Source: Henckelia pumila (taxonomy: Eukaryota > Streptophyta > Magnoliopsida > Lamiales > Gesneriaceae). From it: DNA of 64,000 nucleotides. Below, in pieces: positions 34,604-46,547 of this stretch (position 1 is its first letter; every line of letters starts with the position of its first letter). The stretch lies in contig NW_027331842.1 of assembly GCF_033568475.1 (NCBI RefSeq), positions 62,001-126,000 of the forward strand. The letters run 5' to 3'. Under the pieces are notes generated by a model. That model made no database searches, had not been told where the DNA came from, and saw nothing but the letters and a program-made list of their open reading frames with translations. Position numbers and translations under genes: made by a program.

Positions 34604-35071
34604 TGTTGGTCTTAGGTGCGGCATCACGAGATAGAAACTATGAAAATTGAAGAATAATAGACACCAAGATTTACGTGGAAAAACCCCAAAAATTATTAGG
34701 GTAAAAATCACGGGCAAGACTAAAATATTTCACTATAATATTTGGAGAATTACAGCCTCTCTATGTGTTTCCAAAGAGACACTCACTCTCTTAATACATG
34801 AGAAAACATATCTCACAAATATATATAGAAAACACTTAAATCACTTGAATGTTTAAAGCGAGAGAAAAGAACTCGATGTTGGGATGATCTGAAACTGATG
34901 CAGAATGCATGTATTTATAGTTGCGGATTTTAGTCTGAACGCAAGAAACACAATTCAATTCTGAATTGTTTTTGCTAATACGTTTCAACTTTTGCACAGC
35001 TGCTCACATGAGTTGTCCACATGCATTTATTATTCTGCCAACATGCCTCATGTGGAAAAGTCAAACCGACA
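34604..35071 (-). repeat. Copia 5' LTR
   Basis: This 468-bp LTR is nearly identical to the other one, with scattered substitutions and a 1-bp length difference. The minus-strand primer site follows after two bases (CT). Confidence 0.9.
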
Positions 35072-35089
35072 AAAATTACAAAATACAGA

Positions 35090-35295
35090 TATGCACAATG
35101 TTAAGTGCTGCTCCAACGCCGATCGAAGGTAGCAGGATTGGTACTGATGAAACCAGACCTATCGCTTCCAATTCTATACGTACAAACGGCTGTGACTGTC
35201 CGGTGTCGAGCCGGCAATACGAGTCGAGTTTGTATGGTGGCAAACCTTGCATTGTTTCGTGCAGAAGAAGATAATGGTTACATATATAGTGAACA
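35090..35295 (+). pseudogene. CCD4 exon 2 scrap
   Basis: Across shifting frames this reads GLV...KPDLSL, then CPVSSRQY...YGGKPCIV, then AEEDNGY. The order and spacing match exon 2 of the CCD4 gene at 28.7 kb (GLVKLDISIT, VASRLYG..GGEPIFV, AEEDDGY). It is a heavily decayed second copy, lying just beyond the Copia insertion and upstream of UGT B. Confidence 0.55.
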
Positions 35296-35876
35296 TAGAC
35301 TCACTCACTCATATATAACTTTGAGGGAAGGTCACCTCAACAAAATGTAATATATATATGTTCCTATGTCATTTAGTTTCTTGCAAAATTGCGTATTTGC
35401 GTAGATAATTTTTAAAAATATTTCTTTAATATAATATTCAATAACAAAATATCAATTATAAAATCCAAAATTACATTATTCTTTTTTTATTTAAAAAATA
35501 AAATTACATTATTCTTGTTAATTCATTAAATTAGTAGGACGGAAAAAAACGTGTCAAAATATATCTTTATGGTTTTTAATTTATTCTTATACATATATAT
35601 ATATATATATATATATATCCATCGATTGAATATTTCTTGAGAAAATCTATATCTATGACACGGATCAATAAAATTCGTATTTATAGTAAAAATAATGTTT
35701 TAATTTAACGTAAAAAAATAAAACAATAAATTACTCGTGGCACGAGAGTTTGTGCGTAACTATCTTTTATCCCATAAATATACCAAGTATTTAATTATCA
35801 CAATAATTGGTTATTATTAAAGCTGAAAAATGATTATCGACATTTTTATTTTTTCTTTTATTTTATTTTATTGAAA
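35296..35876. repeat. UGT B upstream DNA, paralogous to UGT C upstream
   Basis: 35360-35590 matches 51085-51300 in phrases such as 'ttgcaaaatt', 'acattattcttgtt' and 'gtcaaaatatatctttatg'. It places B and C in one duplication. A TA tract lies at 35590-35618. No gene is seen. Confidence 0.6.
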
Positions 35877-36062
35877 AATGCTAGATGTACACCTTGTAGT
35901 GTATATCTTGGTTTACACTCTTACTTAAAATTTTCCTATTTTTCCTCATTAATTGCAAAATACCCATGATAAGAAATAAATATCTAGTTGATCAAGAAAA
36001 ATTTTATAATTAATAAGGAAGGGTGTAAACCAAGGTATACACCGAGGTGTACATCTAGCATT
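35877..36062. mobile_element. MITE with about 45-bp inverted repeats near UGT B
   Basis: The ends are AATGCTAGATGTACACC on the left and GGTGTACATCTAGCATT on the right. The inverted repeats extend inward through a TTGGTTTACAC motif for about 45 bp. Total length is 186 bp. It ends 173 bp before the UGT B start codon, in what would be its promoter. Confidence 0.75.
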
Positions 36063-37442
36063 ACTCTATTTTATTTTATCATCACATGATTTTTGTTTCA
36101 CGAGCTAGCATGCAAAATATCTAAATTCTCAATAATTGAGAACACCAGCAAACACATCACAAGCAATTCCTTATTTCTTTTAGCTCTTTTTTTTTTTTTA
36201 CTTCTTCTTCTTCTCACATTCCAGAAAATATAAGTATGGCCACCATCGGAGAGATCTATGTTGTTACATCTTCAGGTACAGGCCATCTTGTCCCTTGTAT
36301 CCAACTCTGCAACCATCTCTCTTCCACAAACTACACCCCCACCCTTGTCGCCCCCTCCACGGTCTCCGCCGACCACCTCCCCGCCGTCATCCATATAACC
36401 GCCCACGCCGAAGAAACACCCACCTCAGGCACCGAATTGGAAGCACATCTCTTCGTTAGGTTTAACGGGCCGGGATCGGCCCACCCGGCTTGCGCCATTT
36501 TTGACTTCCAGATGGGCTGGACGAAGCACATATTCTGGAAGTTCAAGATTCCGGTCATCAGCTTTTTCACCTTCGGCGCGTGTCCAGCCGCCATGGAGTG
36601 GGGTGCGTGGATGTCCGGTGCTGGCAGCGGTCGCGTCAACCCAGGTGAGGTTCACCTTATTCCAGGCTTACCAGCAGAAATGCAGCTCACATATCATGAC
36701 TTTGTGTGAACGCCTCGTCAACAATCCCCACTCTCCGGCGGTGGCGGTCCACATAGACCAGGCGAACGGCCGCCATGAGTCCCATTGGTTGAGGGCTCCG
36801 TCGCACTGATGTTCAATACTTGTGATGATCTGGAGCGTCCATTCATCAAATATTTAGCCACTGAGATGGGCTTGCCAGTGCTTGGAGTGGGCCCACTTTT
36901 ACCCAATCAATTTTGGGCTTCCTCTAATTCAATGGTCCATGATGTCCTAATAAGACAACCTAAGCATCAAAGTAACTACAGTGAGGCCCAAATATTACAA
37001 TGGTTGAATAAAAACCCTGAAAAATCTGTCCTTTATTTGTCATTTGGCAGTGAAGTTAGCCTTACTATAGAAGAATCTATGCAACTGACCAGTGCATTGC
37101 AAGAAATGCCTTATCCATTCATATGGGTCGCTCGCAAAAATTCAAACGATATCGATCTAGGGAATAATGTGGTATCGAATGCCATAAGAGATGTGAAAGG
37201 ACAAATTAGAAATGAATGGGATTTTCTTGACGAATTGAGGGTTGGAATCTGGGGAAGAGGGTTGATCATAAGTGGTTGGGCACCGCAGCTGTTGATACTG
37301 AGCCATCCTTCGACAGGGGGGTTCATGTCGCATTGTGGATGGAATTCGACCTTGGAGGCTATGGCTCGAGGTGGGCCTATTCGGGGTGACCAAATTTATA
37401 ATGTTAAATTAGTAGTGAACCATCTCAAGGTTGGTCACATGG

Positions 37443-38815
37443 TGGTAGCGCTTAATCGCGTCACGCCCAAATTACCCAACTCAATTAGATAACCACGAAA
37501 AATGTAGTAGTGTGAGTAGGAATCGTTCCCACGAGGAAAGACAAATTTAATGTGTTCTAACCAACTTAAAGGGGATTTTTGAGTTTTGGATTAAGTACTG
37601 AAAATTAAACAATTAAAATTAACAAGATTACTAGCATGCAAGATTGAAAATTAAAATAGATAAATCAATAACAGACGAGACTTGGTATCGGTCGACTACA
37701 CCCTTGATATTCAGTCATGCAATCATCGATTCCCTAAAAATAATTAATCCTATCAAATATTCATCATTGGAAACCAAATTCCTGTTTCACCTTAATTTTA
37801 GCTAATCAGAAAACAACATTCTAGATTAACCCTTACCAATAAATTAACCCGGATTCCAGCGATCTAGATTTAAATTTACGATAGCATTCAAACTAGTAAA
37901 ACTGACGAATCTAGACAACACAAACACCAGCGGTTGTATTTAGCCTAGTCAATAATTGATCCTACGAATTAATAAATTCAACAGCAGAAAATATCAAACG
38001 TAGTCGCTTCGCAAATTAGTTGATTCAAACAATTACGGATTTGAATTCTAATTTAGCTATAGTTTGCAAAACAAAATCCTAAGATGGCCAATCCTAAAAT
38101 CTCGCATACAAGCATGAAATAAACCAGATCAAATATTGATACTTAACAAGAATTAAACACTGCAAATCGAATCTCATGAATAAAATATATCAAGGTTTCG
38201 TCTCCCTCAACCAAGTAAAAGGTTTTAGCTACAACGATTCATAAAAACTCAAGAAAAATTCAAAGAAAAGAAGAAAACTTGAGAGAAATTCAAAAGAATA
38301 AAATCTAGCCTCCTTAGAGATCTCCAAAAGTCTGATAATAATCCCCCAAAAACGGAATTAAAAGCCTAATAAAGTCTAGAGTCCAAAATAAAAGAGTTTC
38401 CAAAATTACAAAATCCTTCCCGAATAGCGATGCTCGCTCGATCGGTAAACATTGGCCGATCGAGCGAGCCAAAATTCCCAACCTTCTATTTTCAAAATAC
38501 GTGCGTCGCTCGATCGGTAAGAAGTTGCAGATCGAGCGGTCAAAAATCCAAAGGCTAGTAGTCTTCATCAAATAGGCGCCCGCTCGATCGGTTAAAAGCT
38601 GCAGATCGAGCGGCCAAAATTCTTCAGAAATTTTCCAGCAATTCCATGACTCCAAAGTTCCGTCGCCAAAATATACAACCTAACCACAAAACCAGGAAAC
38701 CAATCATGCAAACACGGAAAATAAAATACGAACAAAATGCATAAATAATACACGTAAACAAATGAAAAACAACAACAAAATGACACTAACAAATGCAATA
38801 AAAACATAACTATCA
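37443..38815 (-). repeat. Gypsy 3' LTR
   Basis: The plus strand reads TGGTAGCGC ... AACTATCA. It has the same length as the other LTR and differs from it at scattered sites. It contains three GC-rich hairpins (38432-38469, 38507-38538, 38581-38612). Confidence 0.9.
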
Positions 38816-39880
38816 AACTCCCCCACACTTACTCCTTACTCGCACTCGAGTAAGTCATGCAAAACAAAATGAAACAAAACAAATACACAAGCAAGAATGA
38901 GCATACACAACATAGCCTCAGAGAAAACCACTGTCATTTAAAACAAGTTCATAGTTACTCTCAATCATCAATGATACACCTTCAGTCGAATGCGAACGTG
39001 TGTGTGTGTCATGTTACCCCAGCTACATGCAACTTCAAAAGACAAAGTTTCAAGACTGTTCGCCGACCTATAACAATTCAGTGTAAGCCTCACAATCAAG
39101 AACTCTCCTCCCAACAATCCATCAACAAAACATAAACTCTCTCAAGAAAAATACGTACCAATTATCTAGATCTTTTGACAGTCCCAATAATTACCCGCAG
39201 ACTTAGCTATAACTAGATAGGATTCGAATTTCAATCCCCTCGTCTATAGCCCGGATGGAACTGATGCCTTACTAGATTTTATTTTTTTTCAAGGCTTAAC
39301 CCCATTTTATCCGCAAACTTAGCCACAAACAAGATGAATAGGATTTCAAACATCTTGCTCGCAACCCGGATGGAGTCGATTGCTCAAAAGCATGTTATAC
39401 AAGTTTGTTCCAAAAAAAACAAGAGAGTGAATGCTCTATCAATAAGATTATCAAGATTTAAGAACCGTCAAGTTCCACAAACACCTAATGTCGTGCAATG
39501 GTCCAACAGACATCCACGATATCTAATACCTCGCTATACTTCACTGGTTACACATGCGTGTTTAAGAATATTCAACAATCAACCTATGGTTTCTCATATC
39601 CAATCAAGAGTAAAAAAATTTCAAAAATTCATAATTTTTCAACTATCTCATCATAGGCTAACAATTTCATCCTCAACTCATGCATTTGAATAACAAAAAA
39701 CGACAACAACAACACAATAACATAACAAGATAATGCAATACAACGAAATGAAACAATATGCATGTAACTCCCCCCCACACTTAAACAAAGCATTGTCCCC
39801 AATGCAGCACAATCCAAAACACAACAAAACAACTAAACATAATGATATGCAAACAAAAGAAAAACAGAACTCCCCTGGTC
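38816..39880 (-). other. Gypsy 3' non-coding region with two purine tracts
   Basis: On the minus strand the motif AGTGTGGGGGAGTT directly abuts the 3' LTR (38816-38830). A second near copy, AGTGTGGGGGGGAGTT preceded by GGGGACAATGCTTTG, lies at about 39766-39800. The first is the expected plus-strand primer (polypurine tract). No coding sequence is evident between them. Confidence 0.6.
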
Positions 39881-41000
39881 TAGTGGCCGGCGGCGTCCTC
39901 CTCTTCGAGCTCGGGCGGAGGAACAGGAGCATCATACTAAAATGGGAAGCGTGGCGGATAGGGCAGCGCAACAGGAATGGCAGAAGTGTCAATGCCCAAG
40001 TGCGTAGAAATACCGCGGATCAGAGAGTCAATAGCTTAAGCGTTGTGAGCCGCCACAGCGTTGTAGGCATCTTGGTGATGAACAAAAGCGGTTAGCTCAC
40101 GGATAGCATCGGCTTGAGAGCGACGAGGGGGCTGTGGTGGTCGCTGGGGTACCGGAGGAAGATGAAACTGGCCATTGCGCACAAAATTCTTAATGCGATA
40201 AGCCCTCTTTGCTTTTATAAAGGCTGCGTCAATTGGTCACATAGGCTGCAACCACTCTTCATTGTTGCGAATGGAAACACCGGCACGGATGCACAAAAAA
40301 GAGATGATCATGGGAAAGTAGAGACCCACGGTAGGAGAAATGATTGATCGGTGAATCTCGCTATGAATGACGCGCCCCACTTTAACCGGCCACCCCATAT
40401 CAAGCGCATAAATGAGGATAGCACGCTCCAGACTGACGTCGCTAGAATGTAAAATCGGCATCAGACACCGATTCACAAAAGCACATCGTGTAGCAGGAAG
40501 CACATGCAGAAAACGCTCTTTGAAATTCAATGACAACACGGGGTCAACCCACGTAGCTCCAGGATATGCCAGCTGGACAAGCAACTCATCTAAGTCCGGG
40601 TCAAGTTTAATGCTTTGATAAAAAGAATCGTCAACCTCCGGGATTTCAAACAAAGCATTCAACTCATGCGGTGAAAAGGAAATCAGTTTCCCCCTAACAA
40701 CCGCCTTGCTATCCGTCCGTTTCGCTGCATTGGCATAAAATTCCCGGACAATCGAAATACAACGGGAGGAGGTGGCTCGCTAAATTTTGTCCAACCACGC
40801 TCTTGAATTATTCCAAAAATTTCACTTTCTCCATATGCTAATTCGAATCCACGCTCGGGAATGGGAGATCGAGTTACCTTAGCGGTGATGTAGCAATCAC
40901 GAGCCGCGTCATTGACAAAGAGCCCGGTGAATTCGGCGTAAGAGCGATCTGCTGCCTGGGAAGAAGACTCGCCACGAACTCGGGTGCGTTTAGGGCCCAT
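39880..41000 (-). pseudogene. Extra ORF of the Gypsy element (env position)
   Basis: It starts with MGPKRTRVRGESSSQAA at 41000 and continues with FVNDAARDCY, IPERGFELAYGE and, after a frame break near 40690, a LNALFEIPEVDDSFYQ segment. This is the style of the 'putative plant transposon protein' domain found after pol in Athila elements, in the position of an envelope-like gene. Stops at about 40237 and 40054 break it further. I know no proven role for this protein; the family call is from memory of its look. Confidence 0.55.
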
Positions 41001-41439
41001 GTACAGTATGAAGATGACACCGAGAGTAGAAGAGAAAATACGTCGAACACTTGGTGTGCAAACAAAATCCGGTGACTCCTTGAAGAAACGTGAGATCAAC
41101 GACCGAAGACAAAGTTCGGAAGATGTGACTGATAAGATGGAGAGCCCGAGGAGGATGACTGGCGACTGAAAAAAACAGCAATATAGCCGAACCGGCGGCG
41201 TGAGCAATATTCCGGCGTGAGAGAAGACCGGAGAAGATGATCGGAGATGATGGTGCCTGGAGAGTCGTAGTGTTGCCTCCGATAAATTCCCTACGGATTA
41301 AGAGAAAGATCAAAGAATCATACGAGGTAAATTGATAGAAATGGTTTTGGGGGATTAGGGATTTGAGAAAATAAGAGAGGATGAGATAGAATAAGAGAGG
41401 AGAGAAGGGGAATCTGCGCCTTAATCTACATAAAAAAAC

Positions 41440-41625
41440 GTGTCGCTCGATCGGTAAGATTTGATCGATCAAGCGACAAGGAAAAACCAACTTACTGCCT
41501 CCGAAAAAAACTCTCGCTCGATCAGTAGGATGTGACCGATCAAGCGAGACAAAAAATTCATCTTACTGCCTCCGAAAAAAAAATGCTCGCTCGATCTGTA
41601 GAATGTGACCGATCGAGCGAGCCCC
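41440..41625. repeat. Three tandem GC-rich hairpins in the Gypsy element
   Basis: Hairpins at 41442-41476, 41512-41549 and 41585-41622 have arms like TCGCTCGATC / GATCGAGCGA around 13-17 bp loops, and share the spacer text CTTACTGCCTCCGAAAAAA. Close relatives occur three times in each LTR. They lie between the integrase gene and the extra ORF. Confidence 0.85.
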
Positions 41626-41811
41626 GAAAATTTTTTTTTGTTATTATTACTGAATTTTCAATAATATCCGAAAAAAAAATTAAAACAAAAATAAGCCAAA
41701 ACAATAAAAAGAAATAAAATCAAATAAAACAAAAGGGGAAAAAAACACTGGGTTGCCTCCCAGTCAGCGCTAAATTTGCAGTCAGTCTATAGCTCGACTG
41801 CATGTCGTGAT

Positions 41812-44463
41812 TTAGTCGACATTTGGCGGAGCATCTAGAGTGATATCATGCTCGTCCCCTCCGATGTTCGCTTGGACTCCTTCATAGTAGTGTTTGAGTC
41901 GGTGACCATTCACCTTGAATGTCTTGGATGTGTCCAAACTTTGAATTTCGACTGCAACATGGGGAAAGACATTAGTAACAACAAACGGACAATTCCAATG
42001 TGAACGTAACTTACTTGGAAATAACCGAAGTCGTGAATGATAGAGCAAAACTTTCTGACCGACTTCGAATTCCCGTCTAGAGATCATCTTGTCGTGGAAG
42101 GCCTTTGTTTTGTCCTTGTAAATGTTGGAGCTGGCATAGGCATCATTTCGGATCTCTTCCAATTCTTGCAACTGCAGCTTTCGGTGCTCGCCACTCTCAT
42201 CCATATGCATGTTGAAGTTTTTTATAGCCCAATAGGCTCGATGCTCCAATTCCACAGACAGATGACATGGTTTTCCAAAAATCAGCCGATACGGAGACAT
42301 TCCAATCGGCGTCTTGAACGCAGTTCTATATGCCCACAAAGCATCATCCAAATGAAAACTCCAATCTTTTCTTTTAGGATTCACGGTTTTTTCTAGGATA
42401 GACTTGATCTCTCTGTTCGATACCTCAGCTTGACCGTTGGATTGTGGATGATATGCAGTGGAGATCCTGTGCGTCACATGGTACTTTTTAAGCAAACTAG
42501 TCACAGTTCGATTGCAGAAGTGTGTACCTCTATCACTGATGAGGGCTCTCGGAATTCCAAACCTAGAGAAAAGGTTATGCTTGATGAACTCTGCAACAAC
42601 TTTAGAATCATCAGTACGGGTGGCCTTTGCTTCCACCCATTTCGAAACATAGTCCACATCAAGTAATAAGTAAATAAATTCATATGAACTTGGAAAAGGT
42701 CTCATGAAGTCGATGCCCCATACATCAAATATCTTACAAACTAGAATAGGTTGCTGGGGCATCTCCTTTCGTTGGGAGATATTACCTGTCTTTTGGCATT
42801 GAGCGCACGACTTACATAACAGGTAAGCGTCTCAAAATAAGGAAGGCCAGAAAAAACAGCTGTCCAACACCTTCCTTGCTGTCCTTTTTGCTCCAAAATG
42901 GCCCCCACATGCATAAGAATGACAAAACGTGAGGATAGGGATTACCTTGCTCATGGGTATACATCGACGTATAACTTGATCAGCGCAGTGTTTCCACAAG
43001 TATGGATCATCCCATACATAATACTTCGCATCGCTCCGCACTTTGTCCCTTTGTGCCTTTAGAAAATTCAGAAGGAAACCCTTTAGTCACTAAATAATTA
43101 ACAATATTCGCGTACCAGGGTAATTCGGCGCTTGCTGAAAATAACTGCTCATCCGGAAATTCTTCTCGCAACTTCAGCTCCTCATCAACATGAACTAGAC
43201 GACTCAAGTGGTCAGCAACTCGATTTTCTGTCCCTCTTTTGTCTTTGATTTCCACATCGAATTCGCTCAAAAGTAATATCCACTTTATTAACCTTGGTTT
43301 TGCCTCCTTCTTCGCCATCAGAAAACGAAAAGCTGCATGATCAGAATAAAAAATGACTTTAGCACCAAGTAGATAAGAGCGAAATTTTTCTAATGCAAAA
43401 ACAACAGCTAAAAGCTCATTTTCTGTGGTGGAGTAGTTCCGTTGGGCATCGTTAAGGATACGCGAAGTGTAGTATATAGCATGCGATGCTTTCCCAACTT
43501 TTTGGCCTAAACTGCATAGTCACTGGCATCACACATAATCTCGAAAGGTTTTCTCCAATCCGGTGGCTGGATTATTGGTGCAGATGTCAAGGAGTCTTTG
43601 AGTTTATCAAAAGATGTTTTGCATGAATCATCAAACTCAAACGGGACATCCTTTTGCAACAGTTTGCACATGGGAGATGCGATTTTGGCGAAGTCTTGAA
43701 TGTATCTCCTGTAGAAACCTGCATGGCCAAGAAAAGAACACACTTTCCGCACACATGTGGGATAAGGGAGAGACTGAATAATATCAATTTTAGCCTTATC
43801 TACCTCTATTCCCTTAGAGGAAATGACATGACCCAATACAACACCTTGCCCAACCATAAAATGACATTTTTCAGAATTTAAGACCAAGTTGGTTTCGACA
43901 CACCTTTTAAGGACAAGTGCAAGGTTAGACAAACAATTTTCGAATGAATCACCATAGACAGTAAAATCATCCATAAAAACTTCTAAAATATGCTCAATGA
44001 AGTCTGAAAAGATACTAACCATACACCGTTGGAAAGTGGCCGGTGCATTGCAAAGTTCAAAGGGCATCCGTCGATATGCAAAGGTGCCAAACGGGCAAGT
44101 GAATGTCATTTTTTCCTGATCCTCCGGTGCGATAGCAATCTGAAAATAACCAGAATATCCATCAAGAAAACAATAGTAAGGGTGACACGCTAACCTTTCA
44201 ATCATTTGATCAATAAAGGGTAAAGGAAAGTGGTTCTTTCGGGTTCCGGCGTTCAGCTTCCTATAATCAATGCAAACCCTCCACCCATTTTGAATACGGG
44301 TGGGAACCATCTCGTCATCCTTATTCTTCACCACAGTAATTCCGGTTTTCTTGGGTACCACTTGGACCGGACTGACCCACTGACTGTCAGAGATTGGGTA
44401 GATGACCCCAACTTCAAGTAGTTTCAAAATTTCCGTCCACGTCGTGATGGAACCAGAGGGCAA
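41812..44463 (-). pseudogene. Gypsy RT, RNase H and integrase, broken
   Basis: RT (43507-44463) has WRVCIDYRKLN and the catalytic FMDD in EVFMDDFTVYG, then RNase H starts with CDASDYAV and is stopped by TAG at 43507-43509. The RNase H frame resumes to about 43007 and shifts again. Integrase has an HHCC-type finger around 42832-43041 (HSYACGGHFG), with breaks, and a catalytic core in the open frame 41812-42762: [30 protein letters not shown]. There is no chromodomain at the C-terminus, as expected for the Athila/Tat branch. Confidence 0.85.
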
Positions 44464-44894
44464 GTAATACAGCTAATCCTTAGCAGCACTCTTTAAAGAG
44501 AAAGGAAAGACACTCAGTTGAATCTGCTCCTCTGTTACTCCATGGGGCTTCATACTCGTGCAAACCACATGGAATTCCATCAGGTGTTTATTCGGGTCCT
44601 CACCTGCAAGACCATGAAAGGAAGGTAATAAGTGAATTAATCCAGATTTGAGCTCAAAAGTAGCATTATTTTTTAAAGTAGGAAAGAAATGCATAAAGGT
44701 TGTTGATTGGGGTCAGGAGTGCCCAATTGTCGAAGACTCAGATTTGCATTAGCAGTCATCTCTTCTTCCGGATAAGCAGCTCGAGCAGCGGCTTCGTGTT
44801 GTTGCCTACGAAGTTCTCTCCTTCGCCTGTGCAAAGTTCTTTCAATCTCCGGGTCATAGAAAAAATCTTCTTCAGCAAAATCACCTGAAAGCAT
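44464..44894 (-). pseudogene. Gypsy gag remnant fused to RT
   Basis: Starting at MLSGDFAEED (ATG at 44892-44894), with an Arg-rich YDPEIERTLHRRRRE segment, the sequence reaches a retrotransposon gag domain (LPSFHGLAGEDPNKHLMEF) after one frame change. It stops at TAG 44473-44475, where the gag motif would have Trp. In the same frame it goes on with YYLPSGSITTW and runs straight into RT (EILKLLEVGVIYP). The rest of gag, the zinc knuckle and protease have been deleted at about 44420. Confidence 0.75.
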
Positions 44895-44988
44895 GAACAA
44901 GAGAGAACTAGAAACAAAGAAAAGAGACGAGAGTGAGATAAAACAAATCAAAATAAAAAAAAATAGAACACAATAAATTAAACACCGT

Positions 44989-45006
44989 TCCCCGGCAACG
45001 GAGCCA
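44989..45006 (-). promoter_or_regulatory. Gypsy primer binding site (tRNA-Asp type)
   Basis: TGGCTCCGTTGCCGGGGA lies five bases inside the 5' LTR and matches the 3' end of plant tRNA-Asp at all but one position. Confidence 0.75.
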
Positions 45007-45011
45007 AAATT

Positions 45012-46384
45012 TGGTAGCGCTTAGTCGCGTCACGCCCAAATTACCCAACTCAATTAGATAACCACAAAAAATGTAGTAGTGTGAGTAGGGATCGTTTCCA
45101 CGAGGAAAGACAAATTTAATGTGTTCTAACCAACTTAAAGGGGATTTTTGAGTTTTGGATTAACTACTGAAAATTAAACAATTAAAATTAACAAGATTAC
45201 TAGCATGCAAGATTGAAAATTAAAATAGATAAATCAATAAGAGACGAGACTTGGTATCGGTCGACTACACCCTTGATATTCAGTCATGCAATCATCGATC
45301 CCCTAAAAATAATTAATCCTATCAAATATTCATCATTGGAAACCAAATTCCTGTTTCACCTTAAGTTTAGCTAATCAGAAAACAGCATTCTAGATTAAGC
45401 CTTACCAATCAATTAACCCGGATTCCAGCGATCTAGATTTAAATTTACGATAGCATTCAAACTAGTAAAACTGACGAATCTAGACAACACAAACAACAGC
45501 GGTTGTATTTAGCCTAGTCAATAATTGATCCTATGAATTAATAAATTCAACAGCAGAAAATATCAAACGTAGTCGCTTCGCAAATTAGTTGATTCAAACA
45601 ATTACGGATTTGAATTCTAATTTAGCTATAGTTTGCAAAACAAAATCCTAAGATGGCCAATCCTAAAATCTCGCATACAAGCATGAAATAAACCAGATCA
45701 AATATTGATACTTAACAAGAATTAAACACTGCAAATCGAATCTCATGAATAAACTATATCAAGGTTTCGTCTCCCTCAACCAAGTAAAAAGTTTTAGCTA
45801 CAACGATTCACAAAAACTCAAGAAAAATTCAAAGAAGAGAAGAAAACTTGAGAGAAAATTCAAAAAAATAAAACCTAGTCTCCTTAGAGATATCCAAAAG
45901 TCTGATAATAATCCCCCAAAAATGGAATTAAAAGCCTAATAAAATCTTGAGTCCAAAATAAAAGAGTTTCCAAAATTACAAAATCCTTCCCGAATAGCGA
46001 TGCTCGCTCGATCGGTAAACATTGGCTGATCGAGCGAGCCAAAATTCCCAACCTTCTGTTTTCAAAATACGTGCGCCGCTCGATCGGTAAGAAGTTGCAG
46101 ATCGAGCGGCCAAAAATCCAAAGGCTACTGTCTTCATCAAATAGGCGCCCGCTCGATCGGTTAAAAGCTGCAGATTGAGCGGCCAAAATTCTTCAGAAAT
46201 TTTCCAGCAATTCCATGACTCCAAAGTTCCGTCGCCAAAATGTACAACCTAACCACAAAATCAGGAAACCAATCATGCAAACACGAAAAATGAAATACGA
46301 ACAAAATGCATAAATAAAACACGTAAACAAATGCAAAACAACAACAAAATGACACTAACAAATGCAATAAAAACATAACTATCA
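45012..46384 (-). repeat. Gypsy 5' LTR
   Basis: It is 1373 bp and nearly identical to 37443-38815. The same three hairpins occur from about 46002 to 46183. High similarity of the two LTRs suggests a fairly recent insertion. Confidence 0.9.
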
Positions 46385-46547
46385 CATAGCCTGGCCTAAT
46401 GGCTCGATGGATCGTGTTAAAGACGATTTGAGACGAGGAATGGAGTGGCTGATGAGGGACCAAGTTGTTCGGAACCAAGCAGAGAAGTGTCGGGGAATTT
46501 TGATGAGTTCGAAGGTTGCATTGGATGGATTGAAAGATTTCATGTAA

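Larger units (their letters stand above)
30021..35071 (-). mobile_element. Ty1/Copia retrotransposon, Tnt1-like, full-length
   Basis: The two LTRs (30021-30489 and 34604-35071) begin TGTTGG and end CGACA. Target duplication AAAAT flanks the element (30016-30020 and 35072-35076). The element reads on the minus strand: primer site TGGTATCAAAGC at 34590-34601, one mismatch from the initiator tRNA-Met complement, and a purine-rich tract AAGTGGGAGAAA just before the 3' LTR. Domain order is gag, protease, integrase, RT, RNase H, which defines Copia. The coding region is broken. Confidence 0.9.
37443..46384 (-). mobile_element. Athila-like Ty3/Gypsy element with internal deletion
   Basis: The two LTRs are 1373 bp each. 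The element reads leftward. Flanking CATGG (37438-37442) and CATAG (46385-46389) are a 5-bp target duplication with one later change; UGT C has CATGG at the intact site. The primer site at 44989-45006 (TGGCTCCGTTGCCGGGGA) is one base off the tRNA-Asp complement often used by Athila-type elements. RT and integrase sequences and a downstream extra ORF also fit Athila. Most of gag, the zinc knuckle and protease are missing. Confidence 0.85.
36236..46547 (+). pseudogene. UGT pseudogene B, split by a Gypsy element
   Basis: This is the most complete family 1 UDP-glycosyltransferase here; such enzymes move a sugar from a UDP-sugar to a small molecule in the cytosol. Segments 36236-37442 and 46385-46547 (TAA at 46545-46547) flank an 8.9 kb element. 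The N-terminus MATIGEIYVVTSSGTGHLVP has the expected acceptor-side His; the PSPG box ([20 protein letters not shown]) is near 37279. Lesions are TGA at 36707-36709, a frame change before 36785, loss of six PSPG residues after MARG (18 bp, about 37378, compared with A and C), and the insertion. It is intronless. The acceptor substrate cannot be told. Confidence 0.85.

Noticed and set aside
38857-39693. ORFs in the Gypsy 3' region on both strands
   Set aside because: Low-complexity Lys/Gln or Phe/Cys-rich frames without domains, in non-coding DNA of the element.
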